DNA of 64,000 bases from Scleromitrula shiraiana (taxonomy: Eukaryota; Ascomycota; Leotiomycetes; Helotiales; Sclerotiniaceae), in assembly GCA_028455995.1 (NCBI GenBank), contig JABELC010000013.1:992001-1056000 (forward strand), read 5' to 3'. This document shows, in pieces, positions 10,942-24,123 of this stretch. The position numbers and the translations under genes were made by a program. The notes under the pieces were generated by a model. That model searched no databases, had not been told where the DNA came from, and saw only the letters and a list, made by a program, of their open reading frames with translations. Within the stretch, counting starts at the first letter, position 1. The number at the start of each line of letters is the position of its first letter.

Positions 10942-12136
10942 TTATTTCTTCCTCGGGGTGACGGGCCTGCTGGAGGCTCCAATACCACCTGTTGTGACGT
11001 ACTTTTGTTTTTTCTCCGCTGGTTTCAGAATCTATTGAGGGAATAAGTTAGTACAAATATTCATGCTTGATTTGATTATGTAGATTTAAATCTTACCTGG
11101 AACGAACATAACAAACTCTCATCCACACTCATCATCGCTCCGGCATTGTCAAACTCTCCACAGTAATTGGGTGCACTAAAGAGTGTTACCAATTGCCGCT
11201 TAGAGAAGAACTCATAACCATCTTCGACGACTTGATGAGCTCTACATATCAAATCCATATCATGCTTTTGTAAGAATCGAGAAACGACATCGGGACCAAA
11301 GGTGAATGATACACCACGATCGTTTTCGCTCCATCCGGTAATATCCTTATCTGGATCAGACCAGAGTAGATCGCAAAGGAGACCGCAATCAGGAATCTAA
11401 ATTCATATCAGCATGAGCTCTGGCCCAACGGCACATCAAGAGCTAGCACTTGAGGGTTCATAATAATAGGTCTAAACTTACATCTGTTGGTCGCATGACA
11501 CGACGGATTTGCTCCATGGAGTTCAAATCAGGACTTAAACCACCGTGCATAGTGAAGATCTTTTCATCGATGATTGCTGCGATGGGGAGACAGTTAAAGC
11601 AATCAGTAAAAGTCTTCCACAACTTGATGTTATATCTTCTTTTGCATTCATCATAGAAACCGTAAATTCGGTTGATTGATGCACATTCATGGTTTCCACG
11701 AAGGATGAAGAAATTTTCCGGGTATTTGATCTTATATGCGAGTAGCAGACAGATCGTCTCAAGTGATTGTTTGCCTCTATCAACATAATCACCAAGGAAT
11801 AGGTAATTTGCCTCAGGAGGGAATCCACCATATTCGAACAAACGAAGGAGATCATAATATTGACCATGAATATCACCGCATATCTATCACCACCAAAATT
11901 TCATCAGTATATGATCCGCCAACCTAGCGCGTATAAATTATGAAGGAATAAAATCTCACCTTGATCGGCGCTTCAAGTTCTAGAAGGATGGGCTGAGAAA
12001 TGAAGATTTCGCGAGCCTTGGTGCAAAGATAACGAATTTCTTGTTCCAAGAGCTGTACTTGTTTGCCTGGGCGACTACCTCTAACCTCCAACAATCTATC
12101 AATGATAGAGTCGAGGTCCACGTCTTGTTCTGCCAT
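10942..12136 (-). CDS. GLC7: Ser/Thr protein phosphatase PP1 catalytic subunit (4 exons)
   Basis: Metal-dependent phosphatase acting with many regulatory subunits in mitosis, glycogen metabolism and morphogenesis. CDS complement(join(10942..11031,11097..11396,11482..11883,11960..12136)), 322 residues, the usual length for fungal PP1. All three introns (65, 85 and 76 bp) fall in phase 0 with GTRAGW donors. Metal and phosphate ligands are all present: GDIHGQ across the exon 1/2 junction, GDYVDRG and RGNHE in exon 2, HGG before SPDLNSMEQIRR, and the exon 3 block RAHQVVEDGYEFF with SAPNYCGEFDNAGAM. The SAPNYC loop is the toxin-sensitive beta12-beta13 loop typical of PP1. The C terminus contains RPVTPRKK, the conserved Thr-Pro CDK site. 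The ATG at 12136 (MAEQDVDLDSII) matches the family start. Equivalent to yeast Glc7 and Aspergillus BimG; almost certainly essential and intact. Confidence 0.97.
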
Positions 12137-13022
12137 CACTTTATTGATTTTATTCTATTCCTCCTTTGCGGAGAATGTAACTGGGGGGGGTGTTGTGATG
12201 TAATCCTCAGCAGGTCGATTTAAGAGAGTGTACAACCGATATGGAATTGGAAATATGTATTATTATAGGATCGTGATTCACTTCTTGGAACTACAACGCG
12301 TAAAAAAGTTAGTTAAAAGTGACCAAATCCGATGTAACAAGATTATTTTATCAAATTGAAGTTTGAATCGTTCTCAACAAGAATCGTGGGGTCAATAATA
12401 ATAACAAAGTAAGAGAAAGGGAAAAAAAAAAGATACATACAATGAAGTTAAAATCAATCCTCAATGGAGCTCGTCGAAGTGAAAACCGCGTTAGGATTAA
12501 CCTTGAAGAAGGGATTTCTCCTTAATATCGCAAGAATTTATTGCAATTTTGATGTTGTTGATGAATGGATGTGATGGGGTCGTTGATGGATCAAAAAAAA
12601 AAGTCGACCAACTTTTTAGCTGAACCAGAAACTGACACTGACACTGACACTGACACCGACACTGATGACCCTTCTGAAAGGTAATCCAAGTTAAGATGGA
12701 AAAGAAGTTGAACCTATTTTTTTTTTTTTTTCTTTTTTTTCCTTTCTTAGGGATACGTTATTCTTCCCTTTTTTTATTATGAAGCTTTTCTCTTTTCTTT
12801 CTTTACTCTTGAAATAGTTTGAATTTCTATTATTATTTTTCGCCGCTTAATCACAAATTATGTGATAAATTTCGTGATGTCGATTTATTAATCTTGTAAG
12901 ATAAATAGGATCTTTTTATCTTTCTTTCTTCAAAGAGACAGAGAGAGTGTGTCCTTTTTATTTTTATTTTTTTCGCTGGAGAACTTATAGAAGTGTTTTT
13001 GGTGAGGATTCTTTTTTTTTCT

Positions 13023-13055
<33 letters not shown>

Positions 13056-15203
13056 TCTCTCACTCTCTCAAGGTTAAATCGACTCGGGATGGGATGGGAT
13101 GTGTGGTGAAGTTTCTCGAGGGATGGGATTCAGTCAGTCAGGATGGGGGGAGTTGCAGACTGATCGGATTTCTTGTGTTTTGAACAAGCGCGCCCGCCCT
13201 CGTCTCGTTTATCGCCTTGTGCCTTGTGCCTTTTTTTGTGCCTTTTTTTTTGTGCCTTGTTATAATTTGGTAACCCGTATTGTGACCCCGTACTGCTTGT
13301 TTTTTTTTAAAAAAAAGAAAAAAGGGAAGGAGTAGGGAGTTAAGAGAAGAAACTTTTGATCAAAGGCAAAAAAAAAAAAAAAAATTGAGAGAAAAAAATA
13401 AAGGTTCGAGAACACGGCGACAAAGCACTTGTGGATCCAAAGATTATGTGGACTTTTTCTTATACTAGTTCTAATTGACTACTTGAAAGTACTTCGTATT
13501 ACGGAAGTACAGTCAGTACAAGTAACAAATACCTTTGAAAAAGGCTTTGAGAAGACTTTGAGATGACTTTGAGAAGGGACAAGACAAATAATAAAATGTT
13601 ATTGTGACTATGATTGTAACTGTGTCCGTACTTTGTAGATGATTAATAATAATTCTCTATTGTACTCAAGGCTTTGTAATTCCAAGTCGAGTTTATTCTT
13701 ATTATTATTATTATTATTCTTATTATTATTATTATTGTTATTATTACTATTATATTATTATGTATTGATCTTATTGTACCTTTTTTTTGTTCTCAATTAG
13801 AGATTATAAATGTGTGATGTGTAGACCACAGTAGAATTGCCTAGGTATAATAATAAGCTGTAACTTTCTTTTTCAATGCTGTTACTCTATAGGAAAAGAG
13901 TTACAAATGATATTTATTAGTATTATTGATATTTGACTTTTCCTTCCCAAGTTTTCTTCTTTCTATACATTTATTATCTACCTATTTCAACAATTGTCCA
14001 TTCAAGCCTACAAAGAGAAGAAGAGCGTGTGAATGGAGAAGTGTTAGAGAAGGAAGAAAGAGGTTGAAGGATCGTTTTAGATACAGACTGTACCTTTCTT
14101 TGCTTGGACTTTTCCACTCGCATGGTTCTAATTTTGGTACGGAAGTAGATGAAAAAGATTGGATGACAATATAGAGATTAGATGCTCCGTACAAAGAATC
14201 ACAATAAGCAAGTATCACTCACAATAAACCATTATTTTGAAATGGGAATGGAATGGGAATTCAATATACTATGATAGATATAGAGAATGTCAAACGATTC
14301 CATCTACCGATATCTATGTATTTATCTCATAGTAACTAGAAGAATTATGAGTCGATGGCAAGTATTCAAAGTTTGATCATCATCTAGAACAACAACTTTA
14401 TTACCTATCTAGGATTCTATCTACGGTTACAAAAAGTATAATATCTTTGTAAATCCCGAGTCATTGTCAGATAGATCAATCAATCAATCGATCAATCCAT
14501 CCATCCATCAATCAGTCAAACCCGAAGGATGCGATGCGATATAAATTTACCATTCTAACAAACAACCCTTCTCTTCTCTTCTCTTCTCTTCAAACAGCAG
14601 CACTTCCCAGCCCAGCGCTTACACTAATCCTCCCATCCAAATTCCAATCAGCAATACATTATTGACCGCTGTTCCAGAACCAATTTATCTAATTCAACAT
14701 CACACCAACACATATCAAAAACATATCCATCCATCCATCCATCCATCCATCCAACCATCCACACCATCATCACCACATCTACCCATCGCATATAAACCAA
14801 ACCATACCATCCCCCCTCACCTCACATCAACCAACCCACTTTTTATCCCGCACATACCCAGCAGCAACATCTACCTACCTAGACCGAATCCACAAATCCA
14901 TCGACTGAATACGACGACACTTCATGCATATCTACGATGCGATATACGTGGATAAGTACATAAGTGCATACATCATAGGTCGCTCGCTGTTACTCGGATT
15001 CCGTACTTCGGTTCTATTCTATACTATATTATATTATACTATGCTATGCTATACTATGCTATACTATACTATGCTATACTATAGCAAGTTTGTGATACAG
15101 TAATGGCACGCATTTTTGAGATTGCATTTCTTTCGTCACATCTTTCTTATATTGCATTGCGTTTTGGAGTTTTGGTTTAACTCTATAGTGATATATATCT
15201 GAG

Positions 15204-15235
<32 letters not shown>

Positions 15236-15421
15236 CAACATATACATTACAGTCAGAATAACTATGCGTTTGTAATTGATTTGCTGTTTTTTTTAACATT
15301 ACTAGTATTTTGTTCTAATCATTCTAGCAAATGGAAGTCTTTTTTTATTTTTCATTTCACGTTAATTTTCTCGGAATCTCTCGTCTATAAATCATTGAAA
15401 CTTCGCATTAGGGAGAGTGTT

Positions 15422-15462
<41 letters not shown>

Positions 15463-16617
15463 TACTGGTATGTTTGTGCTTGAAATTGAAGATGATAGCA
15501 TATGTGATTTTCAATCGCAAACTTATCTACATTTATACTTCGTTATGAGTGCTGGGAATAGTGTCATGGTATTCATTTTGTTTGTTTATTTGTTGAATAA
15601 TATTTCTCTCTATCTTATATTATATATAAGTTCTTTACATTCTATATTCTACTCGAGTATGGAGATTTTTATACATAGAGAGAGCAGATCAGCAAGTTCT
15701 TTACTCTCTTCATCATGTGTTTTGTCTTTTATCAACAATGTCCTTTTCTCTTGAATGATTTCTTGAGATTTCTTCACACATCATCATTCCTCCATCAAAG
15801 TTACTCGATGAAGATAAAATGCTTCGTACTGTTTATGATCCTTTATATTAAGTTGTCTCAATGCTATTTTTTCAATTCGGGAATTCTTATTCAAACCCAT
15901 CTACTTCATATTACTAAGGCCATATATGGCAGTGCTGTTTGCACTTATACTTACTTATTAATGGTATAATTATAAAGAGTCTATCATACTCTAATGATAA
16001 CACAATCCCTATCCATACCTTCCTTCTACTCACTCACGCAATTCCCGTAAGAATGTATAGTGTGAGAATTTAACAACTGTTGTCTCGCTAGCCAACAACT
16101 TAAAGGGGAATATGCTCAGCTCGGATACATGCTGATCGGCATCAAAAAGTACGCAATAGTGTGCCATAAAGGTGCATTTACCAACATCGCGCTGTTGGAC
16201 TTTTAAATGTCTATTCAATTGATAATACATTAGTTTGGAAGCCTGTAGTATTCCGAACGGATATCCAAAAGAAACCAGCTCCAGAAAATTTCAACATCTC
16301 TTTTCCAACCAGTTTTTGAAAGTTATCACTCTCCGTTCCTGTATCTCAACCCATTCCTAGGTTTCTTGGTTTCGAATCAATAAAATCCCATATCTTATAA
16401 GCTCCAGAAATCATCAAACTCAATCGAATCACCTTGGTCTCAGCCTAAGCTCACGCTTTGCAATGGTTCTGCTGGCTATCGTTGTTGTGTATCTCCTTTT
16501 CTTTATCTCATAAGTCCTGACTACCAATAACTTTGATCGGCTCAAGGTATTTCATCTATAAGGCAATTTTTAATCTCTACCTACACCCACTATCCCACAT
16601 CCGATATATTTACACTA
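12137..16617. other. 4.5-kb gene-poor, repeat-rich region
   Basis: The first part is the PP1 promoter and 5' leader, with homopolymer A and T runs and a (CACTGA)n tract near 12639. Further on are (CTTT)n at 13021-13053, (TTA)n at about 13697-13757, (ATCC)n near 14728-14752, a TATAC/TATGC-type array at 15021-15082, (CATA)n at 15206-15230 and (TA)n at 15424-15455. On the minus strand, 16030-16230 has a 66-residue open frame with a non-repetitive composition (KVQQRDVGKCTFMAHYC, ELSIFPFKLLASETTVVKF). It may be the tail of an unidentified relic gene, but I do not recognise it. Confidence 0.5.
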
Positions 16618-18040
<1,423 letters not shown>

Positions 18041-18980
18041 TGTGGTTAGGTTGAGAGTGAGAGTGAGTGAGAGTGAGAGTGAGGGATTTCGCATGATTCT
18101 TATTTTATTTAGTGACTACCAGGGCCGTTGATAGATAACCCGGCTTGGCTGTTTTGAAAGATGTTGGACTTTATGGCTGATGTTCTCTAATATCTATATC
18201 TATATCTATATACATACATACATATACATATACATACATACATATACATACATAACAACCAAAAAAAAAAAAAAAAACACAAACCAGCCATCACGAAAAC
18301 ATCACCACCCCACTATCCGCCCAACCAGGAAGTCATCTACCCAACTCAAATATACGATTCGCATGCACTAGGTAACGATTCCATTAGAATGCCATCTCCT
18401 ACTATTTAGTATCATCTAGTAGGAACAAATAAACGAACGATATCAGCACTCCGCTCTTAGACCTTCATGGAAACTCCTCATTCGATAGTATGCTGTATAT
18501 CATTCCTGAAACTCCCCCGCCTCAATGACTCGACTATATCTTCCCTCGTATCCCTCAGGCTGTATCCTCTCTCAGGGAATATCATACTTCTTTCCCTTAT
18601 TCTCGCCTACCCTGATATTCACACTCAGCTCTACGTATACTGGTAATTCTGTGTATATCCCTTTTTTCGCTTTGTATAGCAATAGTTACGTTATGTAGCA
18701 ATACTTACATTACATTATATTACATTACATTATATAACATTATATAATATAATACATCTACAATGATCAAAGCTTTAACAAATCCGTGTTTGAATTTCAA
18801 TTTCAATTTAATTTTTATCTTTAATTTTTATCTTTAATTTTTTTTCTCGGATTCTCCATTACTACGTTTATCCTAGTATTTCCATACTCTCTCATCCACT
18901 CTCTATCTCGCCATCCAGGAACCCATATCCCGAATTTCCGATATCCCGTAGTTTTGCGCTTCAAGTTGGTCCAGTGAGTT
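18041..18980. other. intergenic region with microsatellites
   Basis: Holds TA/CATA arrays around 18190-18260, an A run near 18261 and T/A-rich repeats near 18700-18840. No gene seen. It separates two relics, the P450 and the SDR. Confidence 0.5.
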
Positions 18981-19598
18981 GGGGGGGGGGGGGGGGGGGA
19001 CGATCGCAGATCAACGTATTGCGAGCGAACTCGTCCAGACTATTCTTATAACCCCGGGTATAGCGGACGCGACGACGGCGTTTCAAGTAAGAGGGAGCAG
19101 CGCGATAAGTAGGAGGGGATGGGCCGGGACAAATCGTTGGGATCTGGAGTTCGTGGCTTGGTTTTGATAGAGTAGTGACTTGGAGTGGAGGGGAGGGAAC
19201 GAAAGAAAGAAAGAAAGAAAGAAAGAAAGAGCGGCGTTATCCCAGAGGATATATAGATTTTTGTTCTTTTTCCGGGAACGAATGGATGGTTGATTGTATG
19301 GTGTTGAGATGGTCGAGTTGGAGGTGCAGGAAGTGGAGGAAGCTGGGGTTTTAAGAGCGCGATGTGTATGTGGAGGGGGTGGGGGACATGTACTTTCTGA
19401 GATTGTTTTTAGTGCGGTATGTTGAGGGCGATAGAATAGGTGTACTTTTCTTCCTGCCCAGTAGAGAATCGATGCTAGTTCGCGGTCGATTCTGGAGTTT
19501 GCGTCTGTGATCAGGATGACTTTTCCGGTTTGGCTGGGGAGGTTTTCATCGGGTAGTGTGGGGACGGGAGGGAAGAATTGGGTGTGCAAAGAGGTCAT
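18981..19598 (-). pseudogene. short-chain dehydrogenase/reductase relic
   Basis: Minus-strand remnant of an NAD(P)-binding SDR. From the ATG at 19598 it reads MTSLHTQFFPPVPTLPDENL then GKVILITDANSRIDRELAS. The cofactor motif TGxxxGIG is altered to TDANSRID, losing the key glycines. The next part is out of frame but recognisable: LDHLNTIQSTIHSFPEKEQ in one frame and LYILWDNAA (normally LDILWNNAG) in another. A (TTTC)n tract (19201-19229) and a 19-base G run at 18981-18999 follow; downstream fragments are too damaged to assign. The catalytic Tyr-x3-Lys region was not found. Non-functional. Confidence 0.7.
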
Positions 19599-20376
19599 GG
19601 TGAGTTTTGGATGTTTGGTCGGTGAGGGTGATGTTCTGTTGAAAGTTGATGAATGGGAGATTGTTGGTTGCTAGTTTTATTTCCTGAAATTATCTATACA
19701 TGTTGGTGAGATGTTATGTTTAGAGATGGCGCGAATGAGATCTGACTGTCAACATGCATAGACATTTGTTTTTTGTATTTAATTACTTAATGGGAAATAT
19801 AAACAACATGTTGGTGCCAGCTCAATTTTCTAGCTCGGTGGTTGTGTGAATCTTTTTTTATTTCTCTTGCAGCCTATTTCTAGATGTTAATACTTCATTC
19901 TTGGACCCTACTGCAATTTTCGAGGTGGAAAAACCAGAGCTAATTTGAAGAGGGGTGCAGGGCGGTTCTTTTGCCTGGAAACTCGTACACGTACTAAGCT
20001 TTTTAGGGATAGATGAAGAGATATTCGAGCATTGGAGTTTCTAAATTCTTTTGGGCGAGTTCATTTAGAGATGAAGAGGTTTTTGATAGTATCACACCAT
20101 GTTAGATGAAAAGAACCAAACCATAAATTAGCTTGCTAGCCGAAAGCTTTCCTAGATTGACCGAATTTCTTATACCCCGAATTGTAAAAAGAACTATAGA
20201 TGCATGTCATAAAGGTGACCTAGGATGTATGTAAAGGTAACATATCTCTCCCAACTGATTGTAAACGGTAATGTGGTAATGCAGATATGCACTTTCTCCT
20301 TCTTGTAAAAGTCCAACCTTTCACTATTCCAACTAAAATGAGACTCCCTACGAGACTATCAACCTAAACTTACACT
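19599..20376. other. intergenic region, no gene seen
   Basis: AT-rich sequence with stops in all frames; no recognisable exon, RNA gene or long repeat. Confidence 0.5.
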
Positions 20377-20938
20377 TCAGTACCACGGAATTCTAGTAGT
20401 TGAATTGACTGTCTTCAAGTTCACGACTACGCCTTTATCGCTAACTTCCGTTATGACCCTCTCCCATCGGTGTTTATACCTATCGTCCACACTTTCGTCC
20501 CTCGGACACCAAATATCCAGTTCCTCAAGAGCAGACACCCGAGAATCGTGCATGGAGTGGAAATAATGAGATAAAGCGTCAATAGCCTCTTCACAATCAT
20601 AAGCTCCCATTGCTACCAATGAAAGCTGGGTGACTGAAATATATATTAAGTCGAGAAGCTGTCCTGATGGGCCGGTACTAGAAGTAGCAGCGGCAGCCAA
20701 ATTGCACATAAAAAGTTCCAGAGGAATCTCAAGAAACTTTAGTTTCTTAAAATCACGCATCGATGCTTTGCCTGGAACGATATTGATAGAACGAGCGGAG
20801 TTCATGGTGGCGTGGAATAAATGGTGTGCTTCGCGCGTATATGCTTTTGTAGGTTAGTGCTATGCTCTCGAAACTTTCTGGTAGAGTATGTTTGATGATG
20901 GAGTCGAGGAGTTCGTTCGGTAGGTGCGTGAACGTCAT
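20377..20938 (-). pseudogene. truncated F-box protein gene
   Basis: The N-terminal part from the ATG at 20938 is a good F-box: MTFTHLPNELLDSIIKHTLP then SFESIALTYKSIYARSTPF, the Skp1-binding helix pair of SCF ubiquitin-ligase adaptors. It stops after RSRQSIDA near 20753. A second frame, overlapping the first and shifted, continues as KKLKFLEIPLELFMCNLAAA through FHSMHDSRVSALEELDIWCP to the stop at 20377, resembling the C-terminal part of the same kind of protein. The substrate-binding middle region seems to be missing, with the two ends joined out of frame. An intact two-gene arrangement is less likely because the frames overlap. Confidence 0.6.
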
Positions 20939-23032
20939 GGTAGTGTGTGATGGGTAAAGAATTTCTGTCTTTGGAAGTCGCTGTTGATAATTGATAATAT
21001 GTGGGCGGAACTCAGAAAGAAGTAAGCAGGAACTGCAGTCGAGACCAAATCTGAGCGCACGGCCCTAGGTACAGCATTATGCAGCTCATGGAACCTCAAC
21101 CAGTTATATATATAACCAAAACTTGTACAAGAGACTGGATATGTAGTGCATGCGGCTATTCAAGTGTTGTCATTAATTATTCTATTGATCCTACATACAT
21201 ATTCTGCGGCGAGGTCAAGGCTGGTGGCTGGTATTGATATGAATGTTGATGAAGATGATGGCAGTGCTGTAGATACATCTCGCTTACAATAGCTTTTTCA
21301 TTAAAAGGGGGCGCATGCATTCGAGAATCACGACGTAGATACTTCCGTACATATGAGTGGTCATTTATAACGAGGTGTAAAAGAGGCCCGCTAATTAAGC
21401 TTATTATCCAAGGGGCTACTTTTTCTAGAATTTGTATACTCGGCTATTTAGGTTGTCCTCTCTGTCTTCTCGAAATAAGTTTAAATGAAGCTTATTTCCC
21501 AAGTCTGACATCAGCTGGTTGGTTTGATATCGGCTAGTTAGTTTTTCAATTGGTATTTTAGGTGTTTTTCACATGCTGCCCCGCAATGCCCCGCTATAGT
21601 GAGATATATTTATATTTTTCTAAACAAGCCTCGTTATCCTGTGAGATAAGTGCCTAATAATTATCGTTATGTTATCATTGTTGCAAATGTTTAGTATTGT
21701 GTTGGTGCTCAACATCATAAGCAATACACTGGAACTTTTGCGCATTTCTACAGCTGGGCCAGGGATTTAGTGGGTATGTGGAGGGTTTTGTTCGGTGTTT
21801 AAAAGTCATTGTCTGTGGTGGAATTTGAGTTTTTAGCGTTGATATAGATTTTGTGTTGGATTATGTTTAGCATCTTTGTATTACGTTTTGAGTCTTGAAG
21901 AACACAGTGTATTCTAGAATGCTATGGTTAGAATAGATTAGATCAGATTAGATTCAATTAACAAACCGTTTGACTTTTCGACACTTTATCCATTGCATTA
22001 GTTTAACAGACGGGTTTCTAAATATGTGTAAGAGTTGTATTGCAGAGCACATTGACTTCGATCTTATATCCAAGTGGAACTTTCATCAATATCTTTGTGT
22101 TCATATTCAACATCCAAAACTCAAAGATTGGATAGAATGCCATCTCTGTACAAGATGTTGTGTTTTCCTACCAATCCATTTCTTAGATTATGATTTTGGT
22201 ATTCCAATTTAAAGGCGAGGGGCATTTTATCAACTCTGAGTGAATTATTATCGTATTGGAACATAATGATGCAATTCAAATTCCCATTTTGATTAGTATA
22301 TATTTAACGCCATTATTTGGTGTGAAAAAGATTCTCTAAAAAGTAAGTGCTTCACTTTGCCAGAAATTTCATTGACACCACATATGAAGAAACTTTCCTC
22401 GATTTCATGATTTGTCTGCCCGAGCTTTCCTGACATGAATTTGAAAATACTCACAGTTGAGGATTGCTGGCAGGCTGAGCTATTATCAGAACAACAGCAG
22501 GTTGACGGAAGTTGTAAGTTCAGAAGGTGAGGTGGGCGGGGCATAATAGACGCGATTTGTTAGAGAGATCTGGGAAATAAATCAATGGTAATCATGGGCA
22601 AGATCTTTGAAGAGAGGTTCCAGGAGATCGATGGAGTCAATAGTAGCTAGGTAGGTGTGACATTTCGAAGAGAAGGAGAGTAGGAGAAAAGTAGCGAGGC
22701 ATAACACCGAGGTACACTAATCCAAGAACCACTGAAGTTTATAAGACCACATTCACTTATCCTATCTGTCCAATCTCAAACCAAATAATCGGAAATTCTA
22801 ATTGTTACATTTTGAATTGAACAATATAATATTCTGATCGTTCAATACAAAAGTACGTAGGTAGTGAATAGACTAGTGCACTCCCCCCCTGCCCCTAGCA
22901 GATATTAAACGATTACATAATTCCACCGAGCCCACCCCACTTCATCTAGTTTTTTCCTCCAATTTGAAAATTTTCTTTTCTGAATAATATCTTCAATAAC
23001 AACGAAACTTGCAACAAATCAAATCAAACATC
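20939..23032. other. AT-rich region with two unassigned open frames
   Basis: No gene can be assigned. An 80-residue frame on + (21970-22212) is Cys-rich, with CKSC and CHLCTRCC, and could be part of a zinc-binding protein relic. An 83-residue frame on - (22293-22544) contains SFFICGVNEISGKVKHLL. Neither has recognisable family motifs or clear splice partners, so both are noted here and not called as genes. Confidence 0.4.
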
Positions 23033-23106
23033 GGCCGGATGGTGTAGTTGGTTATCACGTATCCTTAACACGGATAAGGTCCTGGGATCGAGCCCCAGTC
23101 TGGTCA
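23033..23106 (+). tRNA. tRNA-Val (AAC)
   Basis: Complete 74-nt cloverleaf without intron. The acceptor stem pairs GGCCGGA with TCTGGTC, including two G-T pairs, followed by discriminator A. The anticodon stem pairs TATCC with GGATA around the loop TTAACAC, giving anticodon AAC. The T arm is CTGGG-ATCGAGC-CCCAG. T-rich sequence, a candidate Pol III terminator, follows at about 23111-23130. Confidence 0.95.
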
Positions 23107-23574
23107 TTTGATTTCTTTTTGTTTTTTTTTCCAGAGTTTGGGATATAATTTTTGCTCTTATAGTTGGGAGCGAAAAGGTATCTATATCATCCATACATTT
23201 TGTTTTTTTTTTCATCTTGAGTGTTAAAGTTTGGGGGTTCGTTTATTGGAAGTCTTGGGTATAAGATGTGATGTTTGTTTCACTCTATATATCTATGAAG
23301 TCTTCGTAGTGCTCATGTGTGGGTGCTTCCCCCAAGCAAGTGTTCGTCGGATCTTCATCTCTATTCGGGCCAGAGAACCCGAGGAAAGAATGCTCTTCGG
23401 TACTGCTGTCTCTATATTGAAGACTCTGTCTGCTATAGTGATGCTGCCTCATTTACAAACGAGGAACAGGGCACTTAGACCAGATCCTACCAGGGTAAAT
23501 ATCAATCAACACGCAATAAAACTCAAGTAGTCTTCTTTCCTCTCCATCCCCACGCAAATACTCCCAAGATCCCT

Positions 23575-24123
23575 CTACTTAGTGCCCAAAAAAATATACG
23601 CCTCAAACCTTATACCCCCAAACTGCCCCACCTCTTCCTTGACAGATTGATCAATAGACTCAGCCCGCCTCCCCTGTTCCTCCTCCGTATACCCTTCTCT
23701 CGCCTTAGCCATCATATGACCCTTCATGAGCGCCACAAGCCCCTCTATGTTCTCCTCCTCGGTAACAACCAATGTTTTCTCAACCACCCTAATCTCGACA
23801 TGGGGGGGCGGGGAATGGACGAGGGATTCGCGGGCGGCGTTTGTCATCATGATGGGTACGTTATCTGAGATTGGGAGTTCTTTTGGGAGTTGGTATTTGG
23901 GGAGCGAGGAGATGTGTGCCGCGGCTGCGATGTCGGGTCCGGAGGCTGTGTCGTGGATGATTGAATTTGGACTGATGGGGTGGAGGGATATTTGGATGTG
24001 GGTAATTATGACATGGGCGAGGATATTGAGGGTTGAATGGCCTGTTTGACGGACGTAGATATTTGCGAATTTGGAGAAGTAGTCTGGGAGGGGGAGATGC
24101 TGGTGTTGAGTTTGTGAAGCCAT
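23575..24123 (-). pseudogene. methyltransferase gene with its catalytic core deleted
   Basis: An uninterrupted 182-residue frame joining the two ends of a fungal class-I SAM methyltransferase. The N-terminal end reads PDYFSKFANIYVRQTGHSTL and SISPNSIIHD-type sequence (here HPISPNSIIHDTASGP). The C-terminal end reads RVVEKTLVVTEEENIEGLVA and GRRAESIDQSVKEEV, closing with GGIRFEAYIFLGTK. In intact homologues, roughly a hundred or more residues lie between these ends and include most of the SAM-binding fold. Here they are missing, and the join (near AARESLVHSPPPHVEIRVVE) keeps the frame. Start at 24123 (MASQTQ) rather than the further upstream ATG, because family similarity begins there. Either a truncated pseudogene or a shortened expressed protein that cannot act as a normal methyltransferase. 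Confidence 0.6.

Noticed and set aside
16030..16230. 66-codon minus-strand frame near the P450 relic
   Set aside because: Protein-like composition but no family recognised and no start context; mentioned only in the region entry.
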